Positions 1 through 6,124 are shown, counted from the stretch's first letter. The stretch: DNA of 6,895 nt from Blastocatellia bacterium (GCA_023265235.1 JAHFUF010000015.1:1-6895); one strand, 5' to 3'. Notes: generated by a model not told the origin, from the sequence alone. Program-made: numbers and translations.

Positions 1-139
1 CAAAACTAATAATTTTATAGCTTTTCATATTAGGTCTCCTAGGAGATTATAGGATAGGGGGCAAAATTTAGCTTTTAGATGCGCAATGGCAAAATAAGGT
101 TCTAAAAGAAAAATAAAAGAAAATTTAAAATAGAGGCAT
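1..139. other. Non-coding left edge, downstream of the histidine kinase gene
   Basis: This AT-rich stretch lies beyond the stop codon of the minus-strand histidine kinase gene and runs to the window edge. I see no open frame of useful length and no GC-rich stem followed by a T-tract on either strand, so no terminator can be called. The only structured element is a 12-bp perfect palindrome at 35-46, listed separately. The stretch could be an intergenic spacer or the promoter region of a gene outside the window. Confidence 0.5.
35..46. repeat. 12-bp perfect palindrome TCTCCTAGGAGA
   Basis: The two 6-bp arms TCTCCT and AGGAGA abut with no spacer and the symmetry stops at both ends. With no loop it would not make a useful RNA hairpin, so if it matters it is more likely a site for a dimeric DNA-binding protein. 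Part of it (AGGAGATTAT) recurs near 1483-1492 upstream of the histidine kinase gene. A chance match in AT-rich DNA is possible. Confidence 0.3.
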
Positions 140-1423
140 TTAATTGATTGAACCATTTAAGGTTGTTTCACTATTGCGAACGGGTAAGTCAATAGTAAAA
201 GTAGAACCAACTCCATAAGTGCTTTCTAAAGAAATATTTCCTTGCATTAGTTGACATAAACGTTTGGTTATAGAAAGCCCTACACCTAATCCGTTATAGT
301 CACGAGTTGTAGAATTATCAACACGCCCAAATTCATCAAAAATTAAGTTTACATGCTCTGGTTTTATTCCTATACCAGTGTCGGAGACACTAATTAAAAA
401 ACGCTCTGTATTAATAGGTTTAGCTTTAATAGAGATCTTTCCTAGGCTAGTAAATTTAACTGCATTAGACACTAAGCTTAGTAAAATTTGCTGTACTCTG
501 TTTGGATCTAGGTATAAAGGAGGGAGATCTTGAGAAATAGAATAAGTGATATCTATAGGTTTGTCTTTTGCCCATTCTTTTGCTTTAGTGAGCACACTAT
601 CTGTTAAGGTTGTTAAGGAAAATAGCTGAGGATATAGAATTACTCTTCCTGATAAGAGAGCAGACAAATCTAGAATATCATTAATTAAATTAAGTGTATC
701 TTGTCCACTTTGATAAATTATCTTAAACCATTCTCGATGGCGATCAGTTACTTGTTCAATAGAGCTATTTATTAAAAGCTCAGCAAATCCAATAATTGCA
801 CATAATGGGGTTCGCAGTTCGTGAGTGGCACAATTAAGAAACTCTGTTCTTAAACGAGAGGTTTCTTGGGTTTGTTGATACAAAACTTGTAATTGTTGGT
901 TTTGTTTTTTTAGATCTTCATAAAGGCGTGCTCGCTCTATTGCTATAGCTGCATTGTTAGCAAAAAACCTTACTACTCTTAAGTCGTCTTCGCTAAAAGC
1001 ATTGGTTTTAGAAAGATTATCAAAAGAAATTACTCCAATTACTCTATCTTTTACACATAATGGAACATCTATTAAGGATTTAATAGGCGCAATCTCATTT
1101 TGATCAGGGAAAAAATAAGTTCGAGGATCTATAGAAAAATGCTCTACAATGGCAGGTTTGCGATTTCTGAAAACCCAACCAGCAATACCACTATCTAAGG
1201 ATAATTTTAAGCCTAATACCTCTGGCCCATAATTATAAACCGCTCTAACTTCAAGCAAATTTTCTATTTCATTATAAAGAAGTAAAGACCCTGAATCGGC
1301 TGATGGAACAAGTTCTATAGCAGATTGGATTAAGGCAGGTAAGAGTTGATCTAAGTCTAAGGACTCTGCTAACCAAGTAGATACTTGTAGAAAACCTGTT
1401 AATATATCAAGAGATTTAGTCAT
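140..1423 (-). CDS. GAF-domain sensor histidine kinase, soluble, without receiver domain
   Basis: This is a 427-residue two-component sensor kinase that would autophosphorylate on histidine and pass the phosphate to a response regulator not present here. A GAF sensory domain occupies about residues 20-165, followed by a probable coiled coil at about 165-195 rich in Gln, Leu and Lys. The HisKA dimerisation/phosphoacceptor box (THELRTPL) has the acceptor at His201. The HATPase domain carries the N-box (Asn320 in SNAVKFT), the G1 box DTGIGI at 348-353, the F-box IFDEF near 361-365, the G2 box GLGVGLSI at 378-385 and a G3-like GVGSTF. All catalytic boxes look intact. There is no signal peptide or membrane segment, so it should be cytoplasmic and sense a soluble ligand or partner. 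The ATG start has no clear Shine-Dalgarno sequence. A 326-bp gap and a candidate promoter separate it from the PP2C gene, so it is probably transcribed alone. Confidence 0.93.
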   Translation of the reverse strand: MTKSLDILTGFLQVSTWLAESLDLDQLLPALIQSAIELVPSADSGSLLLYNEIENLLEVRAVYNYGPEVLGLKLSLDSGIAGWVFRNRKPAIVEHFSIDPRTYFFPDQNEIAPIKSLIDVPLCVKDRVIGVISFDNLSKTNAFSEDDLRVVRFFANNAAIAIERARLYEDLKKQNQQLQVLYQQTQETSRLRTEFLNCATHELRTPLCAIIGFAELLINSSIEQVTDRHREWFKIIYQSGQDTLNLINDILDLSALLSGRVILYPQLFSLTTLTDSVLTKAKEWAKDKPIDITYSISQDLPPLYLDPNRVQQILLSLVSNAVKFTSLGKISIKAKPINTERFLISVSDTGIGIKPEHVNLIFDEFGRVDNSTTRDYNGLGVGLSITKRLCQLMQGNISLESTYGVGSTFTIDLPVRNSETTLNGSIN

Positions 1424-1571
1424 TTATAATAAATCATCGCATTAAGTATTAATATAGTAGACATTATCGAAAATAGAGATTTAGGAGATTATCGCTATTG
1501 GCTTATAGTCACTTATATTGCTCATTTGCTTATTACCAATAATGTCTAATGTTTATCGTAAAGCAACGAAA

Positions 1572-1601
1572 ATTTTACTTACAGGGAAATAAGGTTATCA
1601 A
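1572..1601 (-). promoter_or_regulatory. Candidate sigma70-type promoter for the histidine kinase gene
   Basis: On the minus strand TTGATA (1601-1596) and TAAAAT (1577-1572) are separated by 18 bp. Each matches five of six positions of the sigma70 consensus hexamers. Transcription would start around 1565 and leave a leader of about 140 nt before the kinase ATG. In AT-rich DNA such matches arise by chance, so this is only a candidate. Confidence 0.35.
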
Positions 1602-1664
1602 ATATTTTTTAGTGCGAAAAGAAATTAGTTAATAGCCTATCAATTTTCTTTATCCAAGAGAAAC

Positions 1665-1696
1665 AGAACCAATAATTCTCTAAAACTATTAGTTCT
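1665..1696 (-). terminator. Possible weak terminator or 3'-end hairpin after the PP2C gene
   Basis: On the minus-strand transcript the arms AGAACTAATAGTT and AATTATTGGTTCT pair over 13 bp with a 6-nt loop (TTAGAG). All positions are Watson-Crick except two G-U wobbles. On the plus strand the same two positions become A-C mismatches, so the structure favours minus-strand RNA. It lies 54 nt past the PP2C stop. The stem has few G-C pairs and the following stretch (GTTTCTCTT) is only moderately U-rich, so termination may be weak. Confidence 0.42.
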
Positions 1697-1749
1697 ATTT
1701 TCTGTATCTTTTAATGAGCCAGGTTTAAGTAGTAGCTATTATGGCAAAT

Positions 1750-3087
1750 CTACTTGGAAAATTGTTCGATTAATTTATTAGCTTCTGTTAAAGACAGTCT
1801 GTTACTTTCAATGAGCCGGATTAGTTGCTCAAGTTTCTTTATTGTTTCGCTAACAGGAGTCGCTGTGTTTCCATCACGCTCAGCCCAAAAAACCATTTCT
1901 CGAAACTGATCAATTTGTCTACGTAAATTGTTTAATATATTAGTTAAAGCTGCTTCAGTTGCATAATTTTGTTCTAGTAGTTTTTCGCGACTAGTTCGGT
2001 CTGGTTGTATTTTTAAGGTTGATAGCTCAGAGAGTTGTTTTGCCTCTTTGGTCAAAGGCTCTTTGGTTGAAGCGCCAATGGTGTTAGTAAAAGAAGCTTC
2101 TCTTCCTTTTTCCGAACTAAGGCGTTTGGTTTTATAAAGATCATCTCCAGAGTCAGTCTTTGATTGGGACTTGAGTTTGGTTTCTGCTTTTTGTTTTTTA
2201 CGTTGTGTTTCGTCTTCTGGATCAAAGGCGGCTAAAATTTCAATATGAGTAGTAAGTCGAGTTACTTGTTCAGCAGGTCTAAGTCCTTGGCCATCAAATT
2301 TTGCAAGGACAATTGTAATATTGTCTTCTCCTCCACGTTCTTTTGCTAAATCAATTAGTTGCTTACAACATTCTTCTATAGATGAATTACTTTCTACATG
2401 TTGAAGCAACTCTTCTGCTTTAACTTTTCCTGTTAACCCGTCAGAGCATAATAGTAAGTAATCTCCTGAGGTAAGCTCAATAGAACTTACTGCTACTTTA
2501 ATTTCTGCATTACACCCTAAAGATTGCAAAATTATGTTACGTCCAGGAGCCGTTTCTGCTTGTTCAGCAGTCATTAACCCTCTATTAACTAAAATTCCTA
2601 CTAGAGATTGATCTGTAGTAACTTGTTTGATTCGGCCAGAATGAATAACATAGCCACGAGAGTCACCAACCTCAGCAATATAAGCAACGTTTTGCTCTAT
2701 TAAAGCCGCAGTAATTGTTGCTCCCATACCACGTCTTTCAGAATTAGATTGGCCTTCATTCCAGATTAAAGTATTAGCTTTTTCTACTGCTTGTACAAGG
2801 CGTTGAAAGGGATCTGTTGTGTTATTGCGACGTAGTAGTTCTACTCGCATAGAATGTACTGCCATAGAAGATGCTACTTCTCCACAACTAGCACCACCAA
2901 CCCCATCTGAAACAGCTAAGAGCAATCGATTTTCTGGCCCTTTATGAGTAATGCGTTGTGGGATGAGAAAAACACGTCCTGTAGCCAAGTCTGCAATCAA
3001 AAAATTGTCTTCATTATTAGTTCTTACCATTCCAACATCAGTAAACCCTGCTACAGTAGTAATAATATTAGCGGTAGAGTCTGTCAT
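1750..3087 (-). CDS. PP2C-family Ser/Thr protein phosphatase with long C-terminal extension
   Basis: This is a 445-residue metal-dependent phosphatase of the PP2C/Stp type, expected to remove phosphate from Ser/Thr in the cytoplasm. The catalytic domain covers about residues 10-265 and shows the family motifs in order: RTNNEDN (Arg22, Asp27), DGVGG (Asp61), GMGATITA (120-127), GDSRGY (Asp142), CSDGLTG (Asp216) and GGEDNITIV (Asp255). The metal-binding aspartates are all present, so it should be active. Residues about 270-360 are charged and low in complexity. Residues about 365-445 are predicted helical, possibly coiled coil, with heptad-like leucine/isoleucine spacing. The tail has no recognised domain and may bind a partner. 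The ATG follows a GGGGT Shine-Dalgarno-like site. The gene starts 46 nt after the FHA gene on the same strand, which suggests co-transcription and a shared phospho-signalling role. The gene is complete. Confidence 0.93.
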   Translation of the reverse strand: MTDSTANIITTVAGFTDVGMVRTNNEDNFLIADLATGRVFLIPQRITHKGPENRLLLAVSDGVGGASCGEVASSMAVHSMRVELLRRNNTTDPFQRLVQAVEKANTLIWNEGQSNSERRGMGATITAALIEQNVAYIAEVGDSRGYVIHSGRIKQVTTDQSLVGILVNRGLMTAEQAETAPGRNIILQSLGCNAEIKVAVSSIELTSGDYLLLCSDGLTGKVKAEELLQHVESNSSIEECCKQLIDLAKERGGEDNITIVLAKFDGQGLRPAEQVTRLTTHIEILAAFDPEDETQRKKQKAETKLKSQSKTDSGDDLYKTKRLSSEKGREASFTNTIGASTKEPLTKEAKQLSELSTLKIQPDRTSREKLLEQNYATEAALTNILNNLRRQIDQFREMVFWAERDGNTATPVSETIKKLEQLIRLIESNRLSLTEANKLIEQFSK

Positions 3088-3133
3088 TTTTACCCCACAA
3101 ATTTAGAAATTAGCCTAAGTATGTTTGATATAA

Positions 3134-3928
3134 TTATTTCTCAAAGCGAAAAACCTGTTTTCCTACTAACACAATATCCCCGTTTTTAAGTATTAATTCT
3201 TTTTTAATACGCTTATAAACACCGTTTTTTGATTGCTCATCAATAAGGAAATATTTTTGGTCGCGACATACAATATGTGCATGATAACTTGACATATAAT
3301 TATCTTCAGGAAATGTAATATTGCCTTGAGTACGGCCAATAACAAAGTCGTTTCCAGTTATATCATAACTTTCACTTTCTCCGCTATCCTTCATTAACTG
3401 TAGCCTAGGGTGACTGGATTTAGAACCCATTGCTAAAGTTCTTGTTGTAGGATTTTGGCAAGAAAGGCAAACCTCTGTGTCCTTAGGGTTTGCTTGTCCA
3501 CAAACAGCACAAAAGATTAAACCTCCTAAAGAATTTGTTACAGCCTTTGTTTTAGAGGTTTTTTCTTTACGTAAGTTAGCCCGGTTATTAGCAGGAGAAA
3601 CCGAGCGATTTTCAACCAAATTGTTTTTCAGCACTGGTTCTATTGCTGGCTTAGAAGCTAAAGGAGGCTTGGTTACTATTTTAATTGCAGTCTTGATCGC
3701 AGTCTTGGCTAATGGACTGCCACAGCTACAACAAAATGCCCAACTAGCCTTATTTGCTGTGTGACAAGATGGGCAAATTTTTTCACTCTCTTGGATACTT
3801 TCAATAATGTAGTCTGAAATATTTTCAGTACTATAATTAAGCGGATTTGTCAGAAAAACTAAACCACAAATGTTACAAGTTTTACCCTGTAAAGATACTT
3901 GTGAGTTACATTGAGGACAAACGCGCAT
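3134..3928 (-). CDS. Triple zinc-ribbon protein with C-terminal FHA domain
   Basis: This is a 264-residue cytoplasmic protein, read from the ATG at 3928. It has three CxxC...CxxC zinc ribbons: Cys4/7/18/21, Cys52/55/66/69 and Cys140/143/154/157. A basic, low-complexity linker separates the second and third. An FHA domain fills about residues 175-262, with the family marks IGR (Gly198-Arg199), SSYHAHI (Ser213, His216) and DEQSKNG (Asp230, Ser233, Asn235, Gly236). FHA domains bind phosphothreonine, so this looks like an adaptor that recruits phosphorylated partners. One oddity is that the residue after the conserved Ser, often Arg, is Ser214 here. A TTG at 3994 would add 22 residues but has no ribosome site, whereas the ATG has AAGGAA five bases upstream. 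It is divergent from the E1 gene and lies just upstream of the PP2C. Its partners are unknown. Confidence 0.9.
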   Translation of the reverse strand: MRVCPQCNSQVSLQGKTCNICGLVFLTNPLNYSTENISDYIIESIQESEKICPSCHTANKASWAFCCSCGSPLAKTAIKTAIKIVTKPPLASKPAIEPVLKNNLVENRSVSPANNRANLRKEKTSKTKAVTNSLGGLIFCAVCGQANPKDTEVCLSCQNPTTRTLAMGSKSSHPRLQLMKDSGESESYDITGNDFVIGRTQGNITFPEDNYMSSYHAHIVCRDQKYFLIDEQSKNGVYKRIKKELILKNGDIVLVGKQVFRFEK

Positions 3929-3933
3929 AATAG

Positions 3934-3939
3934 TTCCTT
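3934..3939 (-). promoter_or_regulatory. Shine-Dalgarno site that fixes the start of the FHA gene
   Basis: AAGGAA on the minus strand sits five bases before the ATG at 3928-3926. The longer reading from the TTG at 3994 has no such site, which is why the 264-residue form is preferred. Confidence 0.7.
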
Positions 3940-4003
3940 TTTTAGTTTCCAATTTTAGAATATTAGCATTGATAAGAGCCTTTTTGTCTAGCAAAATCTA
4001 TTA

Positions 4004-4009
4004 ATTATA
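4004..4009 (-). promoter_or_regulatory. TATAAT -10-like element for the FHA/PP2C genes
   Basis: The minus strand reads a perfect TATAAT here, about 75 bp upstream of the FHA gene's ATG, which would give a leader of roughly 70 nt. No good -35 hexamer lies 16-18 bp upstream, so promoter activity is only inferred. The corresponding -35 position overlaps the plus-strand -10-like element at 4032-4037. Confidence 0.35.
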
Positions 4010-4031
4010 GCCATTTGATTAAGAACTAGGA

Positions 4032-4037
4032 TATACT
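4032..4037 (+). promoter_or_regulatory. TATACT -10-like element for the E1 operon
   Basis: TATACT matches five of six positions of the -10 consensus and would start transcription near 4044, about 33 nt before the E1 ATG. A TTGATT at 4015-4020 is only 11 bp away, too close for a normal -35, so this may need an activator or may not be a promoter. An AGAGG ribosome site at 4067-4071 precedes the E1 start codon by five bases. Confidence 0.3.
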
Positions 4038-4076
4038 CGAAAAAAAAGTAGATATCAAATATATTTAGAGGCTGAA

Positions 4077-5348
4077 ATGGTATTTCAACTTAAAGAACAA
4101 CAAGTAGATGAAGATGATCCATTTGAAAGACAAAGACGCATTGAATGGTGGGATCAAAATATCTTACGTAAATCTAAAATGATGATTGTTGGTGCGGGTG
4201 CTTTGGGTAATGAAACATTAAAGAATTTGGCACTCTTAGGCGTAGGAGGTCTTTTTATTGTTGATTTTGATACTATTTCTGGATCAAATTTGAGTCGAAC
4301 AGTGCTTTTTCGTAAGCAAGATATTGGCAGAGAAAAAGCTGCTGCTGCTGCTGAAGCTACCCGTGCTTTAGCTTTAGAATCAACAGCACAAGTAGAATAT
4401 TTTCATGGAGATATGGTTTGGGATTTAGGTTTGGGCGTTTATAGAAGAATGGATGTAGCACTAGGTTGTGTTGATAATGATGAAGCCAGGCTTGCTACTA
4501 ACCGTGCTTGTCGTAGTGTTGGGGTTCCTTGGATAAATGCTGGTATTTTAGGTCTATCAGGAAATGTAATGATTTTTGGCCGTGATGGAGTTTGTTATGA
4601 GTGTAATGCTACTCCAGAACAGATTCAGGATGCTCGCTCACGTTATGATAGCTGCGAAAGTGTGCGTAAGAGGTTTTTACAGGAAGAAAAAATGCCAACT
4701 GTACAAGTTACTTCTGCTTTAATCTCTGCACTTCAAGTTCAAGAAGCAATAAAATTAATACATAATCAACAACCAGCTACTGGTAAACGTATTGCTTTTA
4801 ATGGATTAACTAATGGAGATCTAGTCATTACCCTTCAACCCCTAGACGAGTGTCTAGCGCATGGGACTTATGAAAATATCCGGGAATTACCGCTAAGTGC
4901 GCATCAAGGGACTTTAGCGGATTTATTTTCAGCCATTGAAGAAGATTTAGGACAAGATGCAATTTTAGACCTAGGACGTAGATTTATCTTAGAGATTCGT
5001 TGTCGTTATTGTGGTAAAATACTGCCTTTAATGCGACCAGCACACCGTATTTTTGATGATGAGTTAATTTGTACTGATTGTAATAAAAATACAGAAGAAA
5101 TAAGTAGTCGTACTATTGTTGAACGAATGGAAGCTTTTGGTAGTAAAACAGAAGATAAAACTTATATTAAAAGTGTTTCTCGTTTTTCGCGTAAAGAAGT
5201 TCCCAGAGAGCTATTAAAACTAACTCTCTGGGATTTAGGAATTCCTCCTTTACATATTCTTTCTGCAAGTGGCATTAATGGGCAATATAAAGCCTTTGAA
5301 CTAACAGCCGATTGTGCTAAGGTGTTAGGTAGTTTAATTAGTATTTAA
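4077..5348 (+). CDS. E1-like ubiquitin-activating enzyme (ThiF/MoeB/UBA superfamily) with zinc-binding C-terminal extension
   Basis: This 423-residue enzyme is expected to adenylate the C-terminal glycine of the downstream Ubl and capture it as a thioester. The Rossmann-type adenylation domain covers about residues 10-250. It shows GAGALG (39-44), Asp63/Asp65, SNLSR (Asn71, Arg74), the ATP-contacting Lys87 in GREK, and CVDNDEAR (Asp133, Arg138). The best candidate thioester cysteine is Cys193 in DSCES, at the position of the catalytic cysteine in MoeB/UBA3-type enzymes. A CxxC at 173-176 may share a zinc ion with a CxxH at Cys259/His262, where relatives usually have CxxC. Beyond 265 it departs from MoeB/ThiF: a CxxC...CxxC ribbon at 309/312/332/335 and a C-terminal segment (about 375-423) containing LWDLGIPPLHIL. 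This part could be a UFD-like E2-binding module, which is inference. It opens the operon. The residues needed for activity look intact. Confidence 0.92.
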   Translation: MVFQLKEQQVDEDDPFERQRRIEWWDQNILRKSKMMIVGAGALGNETLKNLALLGVGGLFIVDFDTISGSNLSRTVLFRKQDIGREKAAAAAEATRALALESTAQVEYFHGDMVWDLGLGVYRRMDVALGCVDNDEARLATNRACRSVGVPWINAGILGLSGNVMIFGRDGVCYECNATPEQIQDARSRYDSCESVRKRFLQEEKMPTVQVTSALISALQVQEAIKLIHNQQPATGKRIAFNGLTNGDLVITLQPLDECLAHGTYENIRELPLSAHQGTLADLFSAIEEDLGQDAILDLGRRFILEIRCRYCGKILPLMRPAHRIFDDELICTDCNKNTEEISSRTIVERMEAFGSKTEDKTYIKSVSRFSRKEVPRELLKLTLWDLGIPPLHILSASGINGQYKAFELTADCAKVLGSLISI

Positions 5349-5448
5349 GTAACCTTAATTAAAATTAATGATTTTAAGTTAGACTAATTAACATAGCGTG
5401 TGTTTCAATACTGGCTATTGTGATTAATTTAGTTTAAAATGCCAAACC

Positions 5449-5484
5449 GACACTTGACAATTGACGATTAAGATCTGACACTTG
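5449..5484. repeat. Direct repeats GACACTTG 28 bp apart
   Basis: GACACTTG occurs at 5449-5456 and again at 5477-5484, on the same strand with a start-to-start distance of 28 bp, close to two and a half or three helical turns. Between them lie TTGACAA and TTGACGA in tandem. Such spacing suits a regulator that binds two sites, but two 8-bp copies are weak evidence. Confidence 0.35.
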
Positions 5485-5489
5485 GTGAA

Positions 5490-5512
5490 TGTTTAAATTG
5501 TGTTAAACACAA
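5490..5512. promoter_or_regulatory. Two overlapping perfect palindromes, candidate operator
   Basis: TGTTTAA (5490-5496) and TTAAACA (5503-5509) form a perfect 7-bp inverted repeat with a 6-bp spacer. Overlapping it, TTGTGTT (5498-5504) and AACACAA (5506-5512) form a second perfect 7-bp palindrome around a single A. Both end just before the AGAGG ribosome site of the small membrane protein gene. The placement suits a repressor operator or an RNA hairpin that could limit ribosome access. Confidence 0.42.
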
Positions 5513-5515
5513 AGC

Positions 5516-5520
5516 AGAGG
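5516..5520 (+). promoter_or_regulatory. Shine-Dalgarno site AGAGG deciding the start at 5526
   Basis: AGAGG lies five bases before the ATG at 5526. An alternative GTG at 5520 would overlap this site and is therefore unlikely to be the real start. Confidence 0.65.
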
Positions 5521-5525
5521 TGTTT

Positions 5526-5822
5526 ATGGACTTCATGGCGTTTTTGTTTGGAGTGCTTTTCCTTGGCTATCTTGGCATTAATATCTGGGATCGTTGGGAA
5601 GAGCGTCATAATAGCCTCTTTACAGAAGATGGTCGGTTTTTGCGTCATCAGTTTTTGCGAGCATTAGTTTATTCACCAGAAGCTACTGAATATTTGTCGC
5701 CAAATGCCAAGTTTGATATTCAACAATCTAGGTCTGCTCACCGTTGTGAAGTGTGCCATCAACCTGATTGTTTTGATCTTGAAACAAGTTTTTGTAATCG
5801 GTGTAATCACCGCACCTTGTGA
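5526..5822 (+). CDS. Small single-pass membrane protein with cytoplasmic zinc knuckle, in the Ubl operon
   Basis: This 98-residue protein matches no family I can name. Residues about 2-20 (DFMAFLFGVLFLGYLGINI) form one hydrophobic segment, followed at once by a charged stretch with Arg, Glu and His. That suggests the N-terminus is outside and the rest is in the cytoplasm. After a linker rich in polar residues, the C-terminus carries Cys74-x2-Cys77 and Cys90-x2-Cys93, with an extra Cys82 and with His72, His78 and His95 nearby. This is a compact zinc-ribbon or knuckle, shorter than a RING finger and without its eight-ligand spacing. Its place between E1 and Ubl, 27 nt before the Ubl gene, suggests a role in conjugation, either as a membrane anchor for the machinery or as an E3-like adaptor. 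Both are inferences. The gene is complete; the frame with the membrane segment and CxxC pairs leaves little doubt that it is real. Confidence 0.82.
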   Translation: MDFMAFLFGVLFLGYLGINIWDRWEERHNSLFTEDGRFLRHQFLRALVYSPEATEYLSPNAKFDIQQSRSAHRCEVCHQPDCFDLETSFCNRCNHRTL

Positions 5823-5849
5823 TCCTAAAAAATCAAGGAGATTTTTCCC

Positions 5850-6098
5850 ATGCCAGATATTGATGTCACCTTCCGCAATGAGAACAATGGTAAAGAAGTT
5901 GAGGTGACAGTTTCCGACGATATGCCTGCAGATGCAATTTTGCGTAATTTGGCGGAAGCTGGCTTGATTCCAAACACCCCAGGTACGGCACTTGTCTATC
6001 GTGGTATGCAGTTGCGACCTAATCAAACACTAGCGCAATTTGGTGTGGCTAGTAGTGATGTAGTAAGCATATTCTTAAATACACGCGGCGGATCGTAG
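5850..6098 (+). CDS. Ubiquitin-like modifier protein ending in Arg-Gly-Gly-Ser
   Basis: This 82-residue protein has the length and strand/helix pattern of a beta-grasp ubiquitin-like fold. It has strand-like segments near 3-8 and 15-21, a helix near 26-38, and late strands at 47-51 and 70-76. Its tone (short length, acidic turn before the helix, SSDVVSIFL at the end) recalls YukD-type Ubls. The C-terminus is the key evidence: TRGGS places the Gly80-Gly81 pair at the end with one extra residue, Ser82. E1 enzymes activate an exposed Gly-Gly, so removal of Ser82 is expected, plausibly by the JAB-like protein encoded just downstream. The only lysine is Lys15, so chains, if formed, could use only Lys15 or the N-terminus. 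A strong AAGGAG site nine bases before the ATG suggests high expression. It lies 26 nt before the E2 gene. Confidence 0.85.
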   Translation: MPDIDVTFRNENNGKEVEVTVSDDMPADAILRNLAEAGLIPNTPGTALVYRGMQLRPNQTLAQFGVASSDVVSIFLNTRGGS

Positions 6099-6124
6099 AC
6101 GCTGCTATTTTCGAGGTACCAACT

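Larger units (their letters stand above)
1424..1749. other. 326-bp intergenic region between PP2C and histidine kinase genes
   Basis: No convincing open frame is present on either strand. Read on the minus strand, it first holds a 13-bp stem hairpin (1665-1696) shortly after the PP2C stop codon, then a promoter-like pair of hexamers (1572-1601) in front of the histidine kinase. The roughly 150 bp between that candidate promoter and the kinase start codon show no further hairpin or riboswitch-like structure that I can recognise. Confidence 0.5.
5349..5525. promoter_or_regulatory. 177-bp regulatory-looking spacer inside the conjugation operon
   Basis: This gap is much longer than the other spacers of the operon (27, 26 and 4 nt). 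It begins with an AT-only hairpin (5359-5377), too weak for a terminator. It then carries GACACTTG direct repeats, two consecutive TTGAC motifs (5454-5465) and nested palindromes directly before the next ribosome site. A perfect TTGACA at 5454-5459 resembles a -35 box, but no good -10 hexamer follows at 16-18 bp. An internal promoter or operator region is plausible but not proven. Confidence 0.4.

Noticed and set aside
2944..3189. 81-codon plus-strand open frame
   Set aside because: It lies antisense across the start of the PP2C gene and the end of the FHA gene, has no ribosome site and its peptide has no domain-like pattern.
3477..3764. 95-codon plus-strand open frame
   Set aside because: It is fully antisense to the zinc-ribbon/FHA gene, whose cysteine motifs and FHA signature show which strand is coding.
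4338..4352. Five GCT codons in a row in the E1 gene
   Set aside because: This short run encodes five alanines in a helix of the adenylation domain and is too short to be a meaningful microsatellite.
5359..5377. Hairpin TTAAAAT/ATTTTAA just after the E1 stop codon
   Set aside because: The stem is only A-T pairs with no G-C core, so it is too weak for an intrinsic terminator and expected by chance in this AT-rich spacer.
5454..5489. Perfect TTGACA that could be a -35 box
   Set aside because: No hexamer resembling TATAAT lies 16-18 bp downstream, so a sigma70 promoter cannot be supported as a feature on its own.
5704..5907. 67-codon plus-strand open frame
   Set aside because: It overlaps the zinc-knuckle end of the membrane protein and the start of the Ubl in another frame and lacks any motif.
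5673..6026. 117-codon minus-strand open frame
   Set aside because: It runs antisense across the membrane-protein and Ubl genes, both of which have ribosome sites and recognisable motifs.
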